From Arthrobacter mangrovi (GTDB taxonomy: Bacteria; Actinomycetota; Actinomycetes; Actinomycetales; Micrococcaceae): 64,000 nt of DNA. The number at the start of each line of letters is the position of its first letter. The stretch's first letter is position 1. The stretch spans positions 354,262 through 418,261 of the forward strand of contig NZ_BRVS01000004.1 of assembly GCF_026011795.1 (NCBI RefSeq). The letters are read 5' to 3'. The notes under the pieces were generated by a model, which was not told the origin of the DNA, did no database searches, and saw only the letters and a program-made list of their open reading frames with translations. Positions 31,814 to 41,665 of the stretch are shown here, piece by piece. A program made the translations under genes and the position numbers.

Positions 31814-32269
31814 ATGTCCCGCCTGCAGCTTGCGCTCAACGTCGATGACCTTGAAGAGTCCGTCGCGTTCTACTCGCGGCTGTTCGACACCGGGCCGGCC
31901 AAGCGCCGGCCCGGCTACGCGAACTTCGCCGTGGCCCAGCCGCCACTGAAACTCGTGCTCATCGAGAACCCCGGCAAGGGTGGCTCGCTCAACCATCTCG
32001 GCGTGGAAGTCGAGGACACGAACGCGGTCAATGCCGAACAGAAGCGGCTGGCAGAAGATGGCTTCGCCACCACCGATGAGCGCGAAACCACCTGCTGCTA
32101 CGCCAAGCAGGACAAATTCTGGGTCCGGAACACCCCGAACGGCGAGCGGTGGGAGATCTACACGGTCCTGGCCGACAGCCAGACATTCTCCGCCACTTCG
32201 CACGCCGAACCTCAGACCTGCTGCACCGATCAGGCAGCCGGTGTTCCTGCGGCCAAGGCCTGCTGCTGA
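31814..32269 (+). CDS. arsI: ArsI/CadI-type dioxygenase, probable C-As lyase
   Basis: 151 residues, vicinal-oxygen-chelate (glyoxalase) fold. Candidate iron ligands Q5, H61 and E114 sit where the family has them. The adjacent pair C94-C95 (ETTCCYAKQDKFWV) is the MAs(III)-binding site of ArsI C-As lyases, which demethylate methylarsenite to arsenite. Further Cys pairs near the C-terminus (QTCCTDQ, KACC) are common in the family. CadI cadmium-induced proteins are close relatives; the ars context and the Cys pair favour ArsI. ATG 31814 follows TAGGAG; an upstream in-frame ATG at 31764 lies inside the promoter. Confidence 0.88.
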   Translation: MSRLQLALNVDDLEESVAFYSRLFDTGPAKRRPGYANFAVAQPPLKLVLIENPGKGGSLNHLGVEVEDTNAVNAEQKRLAEDGFATTDERETTCCYAKQDKFWVRNTPNGERWEIYTVLADSQTFSATSHAEPQTCCTDQAAGVPAAKACC

Positions 32270-32291
32270 CCTTGATCGGATCGAAAGAGCC

Positions 32292-32319
32292 GGCGGGCGC
32301 GGTGACCGCCGCGCCCGCC
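32292..32319 (+). terminator. GC hairpin after arsI
   Basis: GGCGGGCGCGG (32292-32302) and CCGCGCCCGCC (32309-32319) form an 11-bp stem with a 6-base loop, 23 bases after the arsI stop. No T tract follows. Confidence 0.4.
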
Positions 32320-32398
32320 CCGTCCGCGCGGTCCTAGACTGGTAGCGGTACCCGCCGGTCTGCGGGTGCCGGAGCACTGTTACGAGGGGGCAAAGAGC

Positions 32399-32818
32399 AT
32401 GTCAGGCGCGGGCGCGGACAGGAATCCGCCGTTCAACGATCCCAAACATCCGGACTGGTACACCGATCCGCAGGCCGGGCGGCAGGGCCAGCCCGCGCCC
32501 GGGGCCGGCCCCTATTCCTACCAGCCCGGCCCCGGCATGCAGCGCGCACCGCAGCACGACCCGTACGGCGGCCCCGGTTACAGCCAGCCGAAGGGCCTGA
32601 GCATCGGTGCGCTGGTCTGCGGCATCGTCGGCGTGGTGACCTTCGGCTTCCTCTTCCTGCCGCAGATCGCCGCGATCGTGCTCGGCCACATCGCGCTCGG
32701 CCGCGAGCCGGCGGGCCGCGGCATGGCGCTGGGCGGGCTCATCATGGGCTACGTGGTGGTTGGCCTGTGGACCCTGTTGCTGATGATCGGCGTCCTCGGC
32801 GCTATGTCCGGATCCTGA
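32399..32818 (+). CDS. DUF4190-type small membrane protein
   Basis: 139 residues. The first ~65 are a Pro/Gly/Tyr/Gln-rich cytoplasmic stretch (PDWYTDPQAG, PYGGPGYSQPKG). Then two membrane segments: LSIGALVCGIVGVVTFGFLF and GLIMGYVVVGLWTLLLMIGV, linked by the conserved AAIVLGHIALGREPAGRGMALGG. That linker, with LGHxALxRI and GRGMAxAGLI in relatives, is DUF4190. Such proteins are common in actinobacteria; function unknown. A TAGACT box (32335-32340) and GAGGGGGC precede ATG 32399. A strong terminator follows. Confidence 0.82.
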   Translation: MSGAGADRNPPFNDPKHPDWYTDPQAGRQGQPAPGAGPYSYQPGPGMQRAPQHDPYGGPGYSQPKGLSIGALVCGIVGVVTFGFLFLPQIAAIVLGHIALGREPAGRGMALGGLIMGYVVVGLWTLLLMIGVLGAMSGS

Positions 32819-32838
32819 CCTTCGGCCCCGTAAACCAA

Positions 32839-32898
32839 GGCGGTCCAAGCCGGAAGACGCGATGCTTCCGGCTTGGACCGCCGTCGTTGTTTTACGGT
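32839..32898. terminator. Strong bidirectional terminator
   Basis: GGCGGTCCAAGCCGGAAG (32839-32856) pairs perfectly with 32865-32882, an 18-bp stem with an 8-base loop, followed by GTCGTTGTTTTAC. It separates the DUF4190 gene from the converging POT transporter, and GTAAACC on the left gives an A-rich mirror for the other strand. Confidence 0.85.
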
Positions 32899-32908
32899 TT
32901 ATGGGGAC

Positions 32909-34384
<1,476 letters not shown>

Positions 34385-34466
34385 TCGGTCAATTTTGCCA
34401 CCGATGTTCATTCATTGTCATATTCTTGGTTGCCCGCGGACACCAATGATAGGGAGTCGTCCCTCG

Positions 34467-35849
34467 TCAGCGCGTTGTTTCCAGCTGCGCGGCGACGGCC
34501 AGCAGCTGTGCTTCCGATCCGGCCCGGCCGATCAGCTGGATGCCCATCGAGAGCCCTGCCGGGGTGGTGAGCACGGGCACGGTGATCGCCGGCAGCCCGC
34601 ACACGTTGACCATGGAGCTGTAGGGCGAGTACTGGCACTGGCGCATGTAGTCCACCTCGGCCGTCTGCTCGGTGTACCAGCCGACGGGACGCGGGGTCAT
34701 GGCCAGGGCCGGTGTCAGCACCAGGTCGAACCGCGAGTACTGCGCGATGGTGTCCTCCTGGAACTTCGCGAGGACGGCGAGGGCCTGGTCCAGCTCGGCC
34801 GGGCTCCGTCCCAGGGCACGACGGCGGAAGGCCCGGGTCAGCGGCATGAGCTGCGGTTCGTGGCTGGCGGGGATCCGCAGGTGCGCCAGGCTGGAGGTCC
34901 AGGCCGTCGTGAAGGCCTCGGGGTAGCGGTTGTCGTAGCGGAAATCCGTGTCCAGCACGTCGTGGCCGAGTCCGGCCAGCAGGGCGGCGCCCCGGTCGAA
35001 GGCGGCCTGGGCCTCCGGTTCAAGCCACAGCGGATAACGGGTGGCGAAGGGCGAGAGTGTGCTCGCCCCGATCCGGAACCGTCCCTCGGCCCGCCGGGCG
35101 GCGCCGAGGAAGTCGGGTTCCGGGCCGAACTGGGAGCGGGCCAGGGGCTCGTCAACCATTGCATCCAGGAGCAGCCCGGCGTCTTCGGCCGTGCGCGCCA
35201 GCGGCCCGGCGACCACGAGACGGCCGGGATCGTCCCCGGAGGAGCCTGCCGGCACCCGGGCACGGCCGGGCTTGAGGCCCACCAGCCCTGTGGCGGCGGC
35301 GGGAATCCGGATGGATCCGCCCCCGTCCGAACCGGGGGCGAAGGGCAGCATGCCGGCGGCGACGGCGGCCGCGCTGCCGCCCGAGGATCCGCCGGCGCTG
35401 GTGGCCGGTGCCAGCGGATTGCGTGCCGGCGGGGCCACCCGGTTCTCGCTGTAGGAGGTCAGGCCAAACTCGGGCACCTGTGTCTTGCCCAGGCTGATCG
35501 CGCCGGCCCTCTCCAGCACCTCCACCAGGGTGTGGTTGGAGCTCGCCGGCACGTGGTCAACGGCGCAGCTGCCGTGCGTGGTCTTCACGCCGGCCACGTC
35601 GGTCAGGTCCTTGAAGGCCAGCGGCAGCCCGTGCAGCCGCCGCAGCTGCCCGCCGTGCGCCTGGAACTCGTCCGCGGCCCGCGCCCGGTCCAGGGCGTTC
35701 TCCGCCGTGACCGTGATGAAGGAGCCCAGCTCGGGATTGAGCGACTCGATCCGGGCCAGGTAGTGCTCGGTGAGTTCGCGGGCGCCGACCTCGCCGCGGC
35801 GGATCGCTTGCCGCTGCTCCACGGCCGTGAGTTCGTACAGGTCAGACAT
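34467..35849 (-). CDS. Amidase signature family enzyme
   Basis: 460 residues. The Ser-cisSer-Lys triad is complete: K80 in LAFKDLTDVAG, S155 in SAGGSSGGSAAAVAAG, and S179 in GSDGGGSIRIPAAATG. The spacing of 24 between the serines matches the family. Substrates vary widely (aliphatic amides, aryl amides, 6-aminohexanoate cyclic dimer). The protein is not GatA: no gatB or gatC is near, and the C-terminus differs. ATG 35849 begins MSDLYELTAVEQRQAIRRGE, the usual start. It follows the UbiB-like gene by 10 bases, so they are probably co-transcribed. Confidence 0.92.
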   Translation of the reverse strand: MSDLYELTAVEQRQAIRRGEVGARELTEHYLARIESLNPELGSFITVTAENALDRARAADEFQAHGGQLRRLHGLPLAFKDLTDVAGVKTTHGSCAVDHVPASSNHTLVEVLERAGAISLGKTQVPEFGLTSYSENRVAPPARNPLAPATSAGGSSGGSAAAVAAGMLPFAPGSDGGGSIRIPAAATGLVGLKPGRARVPAGSSGDDPGRLVVAGPLARTAEDAGLLLDAMVDEPLARSQFGPEPDFLGAARRAEGRFRIGASTLSPFATRYPLWLEPEAQAAFDRGAALLAGLGHDVLDTDFRYDNRYPEAFTTAWTSSLAHLRIPASHEPQLMPLTRAFRRRALGRSPAELDQALAVLAKFQEDTIAQYSRFDLVLTPALAMTPRPVGWYTEQTAEVDYMRQCQYSPYSSMVNVCGLPAITVPVLTTPAGLSMGIQLIGRAGSEAQLLAVAAQLETTR

Positions 35850-35859
35850 CGCAATTACC

Positions 35860-37848
35860 TTAGCCGCTGTTTTCCGGATGGCGGCGGAAGACCAGGGCCA
35901 CCGCCCGCAGGGACAGGACGAAGCCGGCGAACAGCAGCGTGTAGCCAAAGAACGCGTGCATCCGTACACTTTCGGTCAGCATCGGCCCGGTGTCGCTCGC
36001 GATCAGGATGATGGCCCCCAGCGTCGCCGCGCTGGCCAGCAGGGCCACCACCACCTGCTGGACGAGGGTGTCCAGGAAATGCCGGTCCCGGCTGTCGGCC
36101 AGCATCCGGATGTTCATCGAGAAGCGGCCCTGCTCCAGGTCCTCGGTCAGCTTGTTCAGCCGCCGGGGCATCCGCTCCAGCAGCGGCAGCAGCTGGAGGG
36201 CCCGGCTCTCGAGCTGGTCCTTCAGGTTTCCCGGCCGGAACTGGTGGGCCATCATGCGCCTGCCCTCCGCGCGCGCCGCTGCAACGACGTCGAACCCTGG
36301 GCACACCTGCCCGAGCGTCCCTTCCAGCGCCGCCAGCGCCCGGAAGGCCGCGGCGATCTGCGGCGGGACCGCGAAGCCGTGCTGGACCAGCAGGTTCAGC
36401 AGCACCGTGAACATGCTGCGGCTGCCGAGGCCGCCGAAGCCGGTCCGGTACCGCGTCAGCAACTGGCCCACGCCGCGCTCCAGCGCGCGCTCGTTGAGCT
36501 CCTCGGGCCGGTCCAGCAGCTCGATCAGCGCATCCGTGGCGGCGACGCTGTCGTCCTTCTCCACTGCGTAGAGCAGCGTGCCGAGCGACTGCCGGGTCGA
36601 AGGGTCCAGGCGCCCCACGGAACCGAAGTCCAGCAGCCCGATCCCGCCGTCGTCACGCAGGAAAATGTTGCCCGGGTGCAGGTCCGCATGGAAGACGCCG
36701 GAGTCGACAATCTGGGTCAGCGTCGCCGAAAGCAGCTTCGTCGCCACCTCATGCCGGCGTTCCTCGGTCATGCCGGACAGGACGCCGCGGGCGTGCGAAA
36801 TCGGCCGCCCCTCCAGCTTGTCCATCACCAGCAGGCGGCTGCCGGAGAACTCTTCGTACGCATGCGGCACGCGGACGTCTCCAGCGCCGGCCTCCGCCAG
36901 CGACGCACCGACGCTGCGCATGTTCTCCAGCTCCACGTGGTAGTTGAGCTCCTCGCGCAGCGACGCGGCGAAGCCCTCGGCCAGTCCCTTGACGCCGATG
37001 GTGCGCGCCCAGGGCGCGGAGCGGTCCAGCCAGTGCGCCATCCGCAGGACGATGTCCATGTCCCGGCGTACCTGCCGCAGGGCCAGCGGCCGCTGGACCT
37101 TCAGGACCACGACCTGGCCGGACAGCAGGCTGCCCTCGTGCACCTGGGCGACCGACGCCGAGGCGAGCGGCTCGGGATTGACCCAGGCGAAGACCTCGTC
37201 CAGGTCCCGGCCCAGGTAGGTCCGGATCGCCGGCTCGATGGCCGACCACGGCTCCGGTTCCGCATGCGTCTGCAGCTTCGACAGCTCGCGGATGTAGGGC
37301 TCGGAGAGCAGGTCCCGGCGCGTGGACAGCATCTGGCCAAGCTTCACGAAGGTCACGCCGGCCTCGTTCAGCGCCAGGCGCAGGTGGAGCGCCGTCTCCT
37401 CCTCGTTCTCGTGCCGCGAGTTGCGGTTGAGCCCGCGCAGCTGCGACCCGAGGCCGTGCCGCATCGCTATGCCGACCACTTCCGCATAGCGCCGGGTCCG
37501 CTGCCGCCGCGCGCGCCAGCCGCGGAAGAAGCTGCTCAGCTTCGGCAGCGAGCCGGTGGGGACGGCGACTTCCAGCCCCACGAGGATCGCGACGCCGAGG
37601 GCGAACACCCAGACCACCGCGAGGGTGAGGAACATGAGTACGACGGCGGCCGGTACCTTGACTGCCGAGCCGTCCACTCCGCCGATATCCGCGCTCGCGG
37701 CCAGGTACTGCGCCATGGCGCCGAAGGAAAGGATCATCAGGACGCCGACGGCGATCGAGCGCGGCCAGCCGACGGGCACGCCGAGCACGCGGCGGGCGAT
37801 CATGGCCAGCAGCCATGCGAGTACCAGGACGATCAGCGCCGAGACCAC
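35860..37848 (-). CDS. ABC1/UbiB-family atypical kinase, membrane-anchored
   Basis: 662 residues. Three membrane segments come first (about 1-20, 32-50, 66-92), then the ABC1 kinase-like core with K169 in the KxGQ motif (FVKLGQMLSTR), ASVAQVH, the lysine strand VVVLKVQRP, the catalytic-loop stretch FHADLHPGN and the metal-binding LLDFGSVG. Two more hydrophobic segments end the protein (about 597-620 and 633-655). E. coli UbiB supports ubiquinone synthesis, but actinobacteria make menaquinone, so the role here is open; lipid or quinone handling is the usual guess. GTG 37848 is the first available start, 37 bases after the peptidase E stop. Confidence 0.9.
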   Translation of the reverse strand: MVSALIVLVLAWLLAMIARRVLGVPVGWPRSIAVGVLMILSFGAMAQYLAASADIGGVDGSAVKVPAAVVLMFLTLAVVWVFALGVAILVGLEVAVPTGSLPKLSSFFRGWRARRQRTRRYAEVVGIAMRHGLGSQLRGLNRNSRHENEEETALHLRLALNEAGVTFVKLGQMLSTRRDLLSEPYIRELSKLQTHAEPEPWSAIEPAIRTYLGRDLDEVFAWVNPEPLASASVAQVHEGSLLSGQVVVLKVQRPLALRQVRRDMDIVLRMAHWLDRSAPWARTIGVKGLAEGFAASLREELNYHVELENMRSVGASLAEAGAGDVRVPHAYEEFSGSRLLVMDKLEGRPISHARGVLSGMTEERRHEVATKLLSATLTQIVDSGVFHADLHPGNIFLRDDGGIGLLDFGSVGRLDPSTRQSLGTLLYAVEKDDSVAATDALIELLDRPEELNERALERGVGQLLTRYRTGFGGLGSRSMFTVLLNLLVQHGFAVPPQIAAAFRALAALEGTLGQVCPGFDVVAAARAEGRRMMAHQFRPGNLKDQLESRALQLLPLLERMPRRLNKLTEDLEQGRFSMNIRMLADSRDRHFLDTLVQQVVVALLASAATLGAIILIASDTGPMLTESVRMHAFFGYTLLFAGFVLSLRAVALVFRRHPENSG

Positions 37849-37885
37849 CAGCAGTGCGCCGTTGCCCAGCCCCGCGAGGCCGCTG

Positions 37886-38629
37886 CTAACCCAGATAGCG
37901 GGCCTCGATCGGCTCCTCGTGGGCCACGGCCTCCGGCCCGTCGCCGGCCCTCGCCGTCACACGGTAGGCGAGCTTGCCGGGGACTTCGGTGACCGCCTCC
38001 GCGAGGCTCGTGCCCCGGTACACCAGCCCGACGCCGTCGTCCGTGCAGTGCGTTTCGCCCAAGGTGCCGTCGGCCACGAGCCGGTGCACCAGGGGACGGC
38101 GGCGGGGCTCTGAGTCATAGTGGACGCCGTTGTCATAGGGCAGCAGGGCCAGTCCGTTCGTGACGGCGCGCAGTTCGGGCCCGAAGGAATCCGTGGTGCC
38201 GCCGCGAAACCAGCAGATCGAGCCCGCCGAGACGCCCGCCAGGACGACCCCGGCCTCCCAGACCCGGCGGAAGATCGCGTCCAGCCCGTGCACCCGCCAC
38301 ACGGCCAGCAGGTTGGCAACGGAACCTCCGTTGACCCAGACGACGTCCTGCTCCAGCAGGTGCCCCTCCATGTCTTCGACGTTGGGCATGCTGAACAGGT
38401 TCAGGTGCGAGAGGTCGAATCCGGCGACCCTGGCCGCCTCGTCCAGTTCCGCGGCGAACCAGCGCTGGTCCCCTCCGGCGGTGCCCAGGTGGGCGATGCG
38501 CGGCGCGCGGCCCGCCGAGCCGGAAAGCCCGACGGCGTGGTGGACCAGTTGATTGAACTCGAGGCGGGTGCGTCCGCCGGGCTTGTAGCCACCGGACGTG
38601 GCGAGGATCGTGGGGTGGTCGGCAGCCAT
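37886..38629 (-). CDS. pepE: Peptidase E-like (S51) serine peptidase
   Basis: 247 residues. The nucleophile elbow GVSAGSICWF holds the S51 catalytic Ser, preceded by VNGGSVANLLAVWR, which in PepE lines the Asp-specific pocket; DNGVHYDSE and ETHC supply the region of the His and acid. Classical PepE cleaves dipeptides with N-terminal Asp; cyanophycinase is a relative but longer. It is likely cytosolic. It leads the minus-strand run pepE, UbiB-like kinase, amidase. The promoter region towards the divergent rhodanese is 100 bases long and includes CTATAGGCT (38671-38679). Confidence 0.85.
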   Translation of the reverse strand: MAADHPTILATSGGYKPGGRTRLEFNQLVHHAVGLSGSAGRAPRIAHLGTAGGDQRWFAAELDEAARVAGFDLSHLNLFSMPNVEDMEGHLLEQDVVWVNGGSVANLLAVWRVHGLDAIFRRVWEAGVVLAGVSAGSICWFRGGTTDSFGPELRAVTNGLALLPYDNGVHYDSEPRRRPLVHRLVADGTLGETHCTDDGVGLVYRGTSLAEAVTEVPGKLAYRVTARAGDGPEAVAHEEPIEARYLG

Positions 38630-38729
38630 CGGTACCTCTGTCTTCGTAAGGTGCAGGGCGTGCTCCCACTATAGGCTGGAGGCGGCGGCAGATCGTCAGC
38701 CGAATCTGTGATTGTTGCGGAGGGACCCC

Positions 38730-39056
38730 ATGACCGAGATCGAGAACGTGGATGTGGAAAGCATCGGCGCCGGGGCCAAGGTGCTCGACGTCCGCGAAGA
38801 CTACGAGTGGGAAGCCGGGCACATCGAGGGTGCCCTGCATATCCCGATGAACGACCTGCCCGAGCGGGTCGAGGAACTGGATCCGGACGAGGACGTCTAC
38901 GTCATCTGCCGCAGCGGCGGACGCTCGTTCCGGGTGGTCCAGTGGCTGGTGGGGAACGGCTACACCGCGATGAATGTCTCCGGCGGCATGGGTGCCTGGC
39001 TGGAAGCCGGCAAGCCGATGGTGGCGGACAACGGCCAGGAGCCCACGGTCAAATAA
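38730..39056 (+). CDS. Single-domain rhodanese
   Basis: 108 residues. Rhodanese-like features: VLDVREDYEWEAGHIEGALHIPMNDL, then the active-site loop CRSGGRS with C60, and GGMGAWLEAGKP at the end. It may transfer sulfane sulfur or act in thiol homeostasis. ATG 38730 has GGAGGGACCCC upstream. Its TAA stop overlaps the pheA start by one base (TAATG), so the genes are translationally coupled, although no metabolic link is obvious. Confidence 0.93.
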   Translation: MTEIENVDVESIGAGAKVLDVREDYEWEAGHIEGALHIPMNDLPERVEELDPDEDVYVICRSGGRSFRVVQWLVGNGYTAMNVSGGMGAWLEAGKPMVADNGQEPTVK

Positions 39057-39982
39057 TGGGCTCGACTTACACGTACCTGGGTCCCGAGGGCACCTTCACC
39101 GAGGCGGCGCTCCTGCAGGTTGCCGGCGCCGAGGACGCGGAACGGCTCCCGGCCGGCAGCGTGGACTCGGCCTTGGAACTGGTCCGGACCGGGCGTGCCG
39201 CGGCCGCCATGGTTCCCATCGAGAACTCGGTGGAAGGCGGGGTGAGCGCCACCCTCGACGCGATTGCCACCGGCGGGCCGCTGATGATCCTGGGGGAGCA
39301 GCTCGTGCCCATCCGGTTCGTCCTTGCCGCCCGGCCGGGGCTGGGGCTTTCCCGCGTCAGGCGCGTCTCGACGCATTCGCACGCGTGGGCCCAGTGCAGG
39401 CAATGGAGCAGCGCCAATATTCCCGATGCCGAATATATTCCTGCCTCTTCCACCGCGGCTGCAGCCGTGGGCCTGCTGGCGGCGGACTGCCCCTATGACG
39501 CCGCCATCTGCGCGCCGCTCGTCGCGGAGCAGCGCGGACTGAACGTGCTCGCCGAGGGTATCGGCGACGTCGAAGACGCGGTCACCCGCTTCATCCTGGT
39601 CGGACTTCCCGGACCCTTGCCCGCCCCGACCGGATCGGACAAGACGACGCTGGTCGTTCCGCTGCCCAAGGACCATCCCGGCGCGCTGATGGGCATCCTG
39701 GAGCAGTTCGCCAGCCGGGGCGTCAACCTCAGCCGGATCGAGTCCCGCCCCACCGGCCAGTTCCTGGGGGACTACTTCTTCAGCATCGACATCGACGGCC
39801 ACCTCGCGGAGGAGCGCGTGGCCGACGCCGTGCGCGGCCTGCACAGGCTCAGCCCCGGCCTGCGTTTCCTCGGCTCCTTCCCCCGGGCGGACCGGCGGCG
39901 TTCTGCCGTTTCCGGGCACAACGGGGACGAAGCATTCCGGCAGGCGCATGAATGGGTGGTCGGCCTCCTCGAGCCGGCCTAG
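39056..39982 (+). CDS. pheA: Prephenate dehydratase
   Basis: 308 residues, stand-alone (no chorismate mutase domain). It turns prephenate into phenylpyruvate for phenylalanine. The catalytic domain begins YTYLGPEGTFTEAALL, with VPIENSVEGGVSATLD and the essential TRF in EDAVTRFILVG. The C-terminal ACT domain (about 195-275), with GALMGILEQFASRGVNLSRIESRP, binds phenylalanine for feedback control. About 35 residues follow the ACT domain. The start overlaps the rhodanese stop. The usual actinobacterial neighbour serS is near but separated by two genes. Confidence 0.96.
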   Translation: MGSTYTYLGPEGTFTEAALLQVAGAEDAERLPAGSVDSALELVRTGRAAAAMVPIENSVEGGVSATLDAIATGGPLMILGEQLVPIRFVLAARPGLGLSRVRRVSTHSHAWAQCRQWSSANIPDAEYIPASSTAAAAVGLLAADCPYDAAICAPLVAEQRGLNVLAEGIGDVEDAVTRFILVGLPGPLPAPTGSDKTTLVVPLPKDHPGALMGILEQFASRGVNLSRIESRPTGQFLGDYFFSIDIDGHLAEERVADAVRGLHRLSPGLRFLGSFPRADRRRSAVSGHNGDEAFRQAHEWVVGLLEPA

Positions 39983-40094
39983 CCTGCCCCCGCGCCGCTC
40001 GGCGGGCCCGTTCCCCGCCGCGGACTTACATCGCGCACCATTGCTCAGTAGGCTGATGATTACTGACCCGAGCAACCGAACGGAAGGGTGCATG

Positions 40095-40412
40095 ATGACC
40101 GATCGCAAAGACGATGGACAGCAAGAGCATTACGACGAACAGCTCCAGCAGACGGCCAGCGAGTCCCGCTCGGGCGATGCGGGCGACCTGGGCAACGACC
40201 TTCGGTTCGCTGAGGAGCAGGAGCTGATCAAGCAGCAGAGCCATGGCGAATTCCCGGAGCCCCAGGGCGAAGGCCTGGACGACCGCCTCGAGGACGTTCC
40301 GGGGCTGGATGAGGAGCGTGCCGCTACGGACGTTCCCGGCGACGAACTGCGCAACACGAACGAGGCCGATGCGAGCGACGATCCATACAACCTCGGCGGG
40401 CAGGACACCTGA
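40095..40412 (+). CDS. Small acidic hydrophilic protein, unknown function
   Basis: 105 residues, highly charged (Asp, Glu, Gln), no hydrophobic segment and no recognised domain. It begins MTDRKDDGQQEHYDEQ and ends DDPYNLGGQDT; it is probably disordered. An extra ATG at 40092 lies directly before; 40095 is preferred because GGAAGGG is then 7 bases away. A strong hairpin follows. I see no functional hint beyond the composition, which recalls stress-linked hydrophilic proteins, but this is a guess. Confidence 0.6.
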   Translation: MTDRKDDGQQEHYDEQLQQTASESRSGDAGDLGNDLRFAEEQELIKQQSHGEFPEPQGEGLDDRLEDVPGLDEERAATDVPGDELRNTNEADASDDPYNLGGQDT

Positions 40413-40433
40413 GTCCTTCCGCACCACGCCGGA

Positions 40434-40474
40434 CGGCAGCCCCGGGCCCCTCTTGGGGCGGCCCGGGGCTGCCG
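40434..40474. terminator. Bidirectional terminator hairpin
   Basis: CGGCAGCCCCGGGC (40434-40447) pairs with GCCCGGGGCTGCCG (40461-40474), a 14-bp stem between converging genes (acidic protein and diacylglycerol kinase). It has no long T tract. Confidence 0.7.
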
Positions 40475-40486
40475 CCGTTGGAGGAC

Positions 40487-41590
40487 CTAGAACTCGTCGG
40501 CTTCGTACGGGTAGGCGGTCGCCTCGATGGCCTCGAGCGTGCCCGGATGCACCCGCACGGCCAGCGCGCCGGGCTGCACCTCCACGGTGAGCGAAGTGAC
40601 GTCGCCGGAGAGGTCGCCGTCCAGCTGGGTGCCCATCGGTTCGTGCGCGACGACCCGGACCTTGCGTCCGCGGTGGAATTCGATGACCGGAATCGGAACG
40701 CTGTGCCGCAGCAGGGTCTTCGCGGCGATGCGGACCCAGCCGAACGTGTTGCGGGGGCTCATCACCACGATGTCGAGTTCGCCGTCGTCGATATTCGCTT
40801 CCGGAATGAAGTCGATGCCGGCGGGCAGCTTGCCGCAGTTGGCGAACAGGATGCTGCGGATGCTCACGGTATGCGCGGGGCCGTCGTCGATGCTGATGCG
40901 GACCTTCTTCCGCTTGCCCGGGAGGTTGCGGACCCCCGCTTCCGAGTAGGCGAGCCAGCCGAACTTCCTCTTGAGGTCGTCCTTGGTGTCGGCGAGGACC
41001 TGCGCGTCCAGTCCGATGCCCGCGATCACCAGGAACGTGTCCCGGGTGCTGCTCCCGGTCCGCGCGTTCTCCAGGGCGATGGTGGCCATGTCGATGCGCC
41101 GGACCTGCCCGTGCAACGCGGTGGCGATGTTGGCCTCCAGGTTGCCCGGGTCCATGCCGAGGTTGCGGGCGAGGAGGTTGCCCGTGCCGAGCGGAACCAG
41201 GCCGAACGGGACGTCCGTTCCGGCCAGTTCGCTGGTGACTACCCGGACGGTGCCGTCTCCGCCGCCGGCCAATACGACGTCGGCCCCGGCGTCGAGGGCA
41301 CGCCGGGTTTGCGAGTGGCCCGGGTCCGCGATGGTCGTTTCGAGGATGAGCGGCTCCGGCCACCCGGCCGCCCGGCAGGCCTCGCCCAGCTTGGCGCGCG
41401 CGTCGTCCGCCGAGTTCTTGATTGGATTGAGGATGAAGGCGACCTTCTGCGGGGCGCTGCGGCCGTCCTCCGGCGGCGCGGGAAGCACTTTGGACGAGCG
41501 CGGCGCCAGGCGGCGGGCACCCAGCCAGCTGGCGAGAATGACCACTACCGCAATCACGACGACGAGGCCGATCATCCACTGCGTGTCCAT
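40487..41590 (-). CDS. Diacylglycerol kinase-family lipid kinase
   Basis: 367 residues. One N-terminal membrane segment (about 5-22) precedes a DAGK catalytic domain with VAFILNPIKN, the nucleotide-binding VLAGGGDGTVRVV, and PLGTGNLLARNLG. The C-terminal lobe includes a MSPRNTFGWVRIA stretch. Relatives phosphorylate diacylglycerol or sphingoid bases, or act in mannoside lipid synthesis. ATG 41590 has AGGAG a few bases upstream, and TATCCT 9 bases before it. It is divergent from serS across 75 bases. Confidence 0.9.
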   Translation of the reverse strand: MDTQWMIGLVVVIAVVVILASWLGARRLAPRSSKVLPAPPEDGRSAPQKVAFILNPIKNSADDARAKLGEACRAAGWPEPLILETTIADPGHSQTRRALDAGADVVLAGGGDGTVRVVTSELAGTDVPFGLVPLGTGNLLARNLGMDPGNLEANIATALHGQVRRIDMATIALENARTGSSTRDTFLVIAGIGLDAQVLADTKDDLKRKFGWLAYSEAGVRNLPGKRKKVRISIDDGPAHTVSIRSILFANCGKLPAGIDFIPEANIDDGELDIVVMSPRNTFGWVRIAAKTLLRHSVPIPVIEFHRGRKVRVVAHEPMGTQLDGDLSGDVTSLTVEVQPGALAVRVHPGTLEAIEATAYPYEADEF

Positions 41591-41653
41591 GATGCTCCTA
41601 GGATAGCGGCCGCAACTGTCCGCCTTGCTCGCCGCCCGGCGGCTGGAGTTCGG

Positions 41654-41659
41654 TACCCT
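41654..41659 (+). promoter_or_regulatory. -10 box for a leaderless serS transcript
   Basis: TACCCT ends 6 bases before GTG 41666 and sits in CGGTACCCTTA, the same 11 bases found before lysS. No ribosome-binding site precedes the GTG. Confidence 0.5.
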
Positions 41660-41665
41660 TAGCAG

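Noticed and set aside
37849..37900. Start further upstream for the UbiB-like gene
   Set aside because: The frame is open upstream, but no ATG, GTG or TTG occurs before it enters the peptidase E gene; GTG 37848 directly precedes the first membrane segment.
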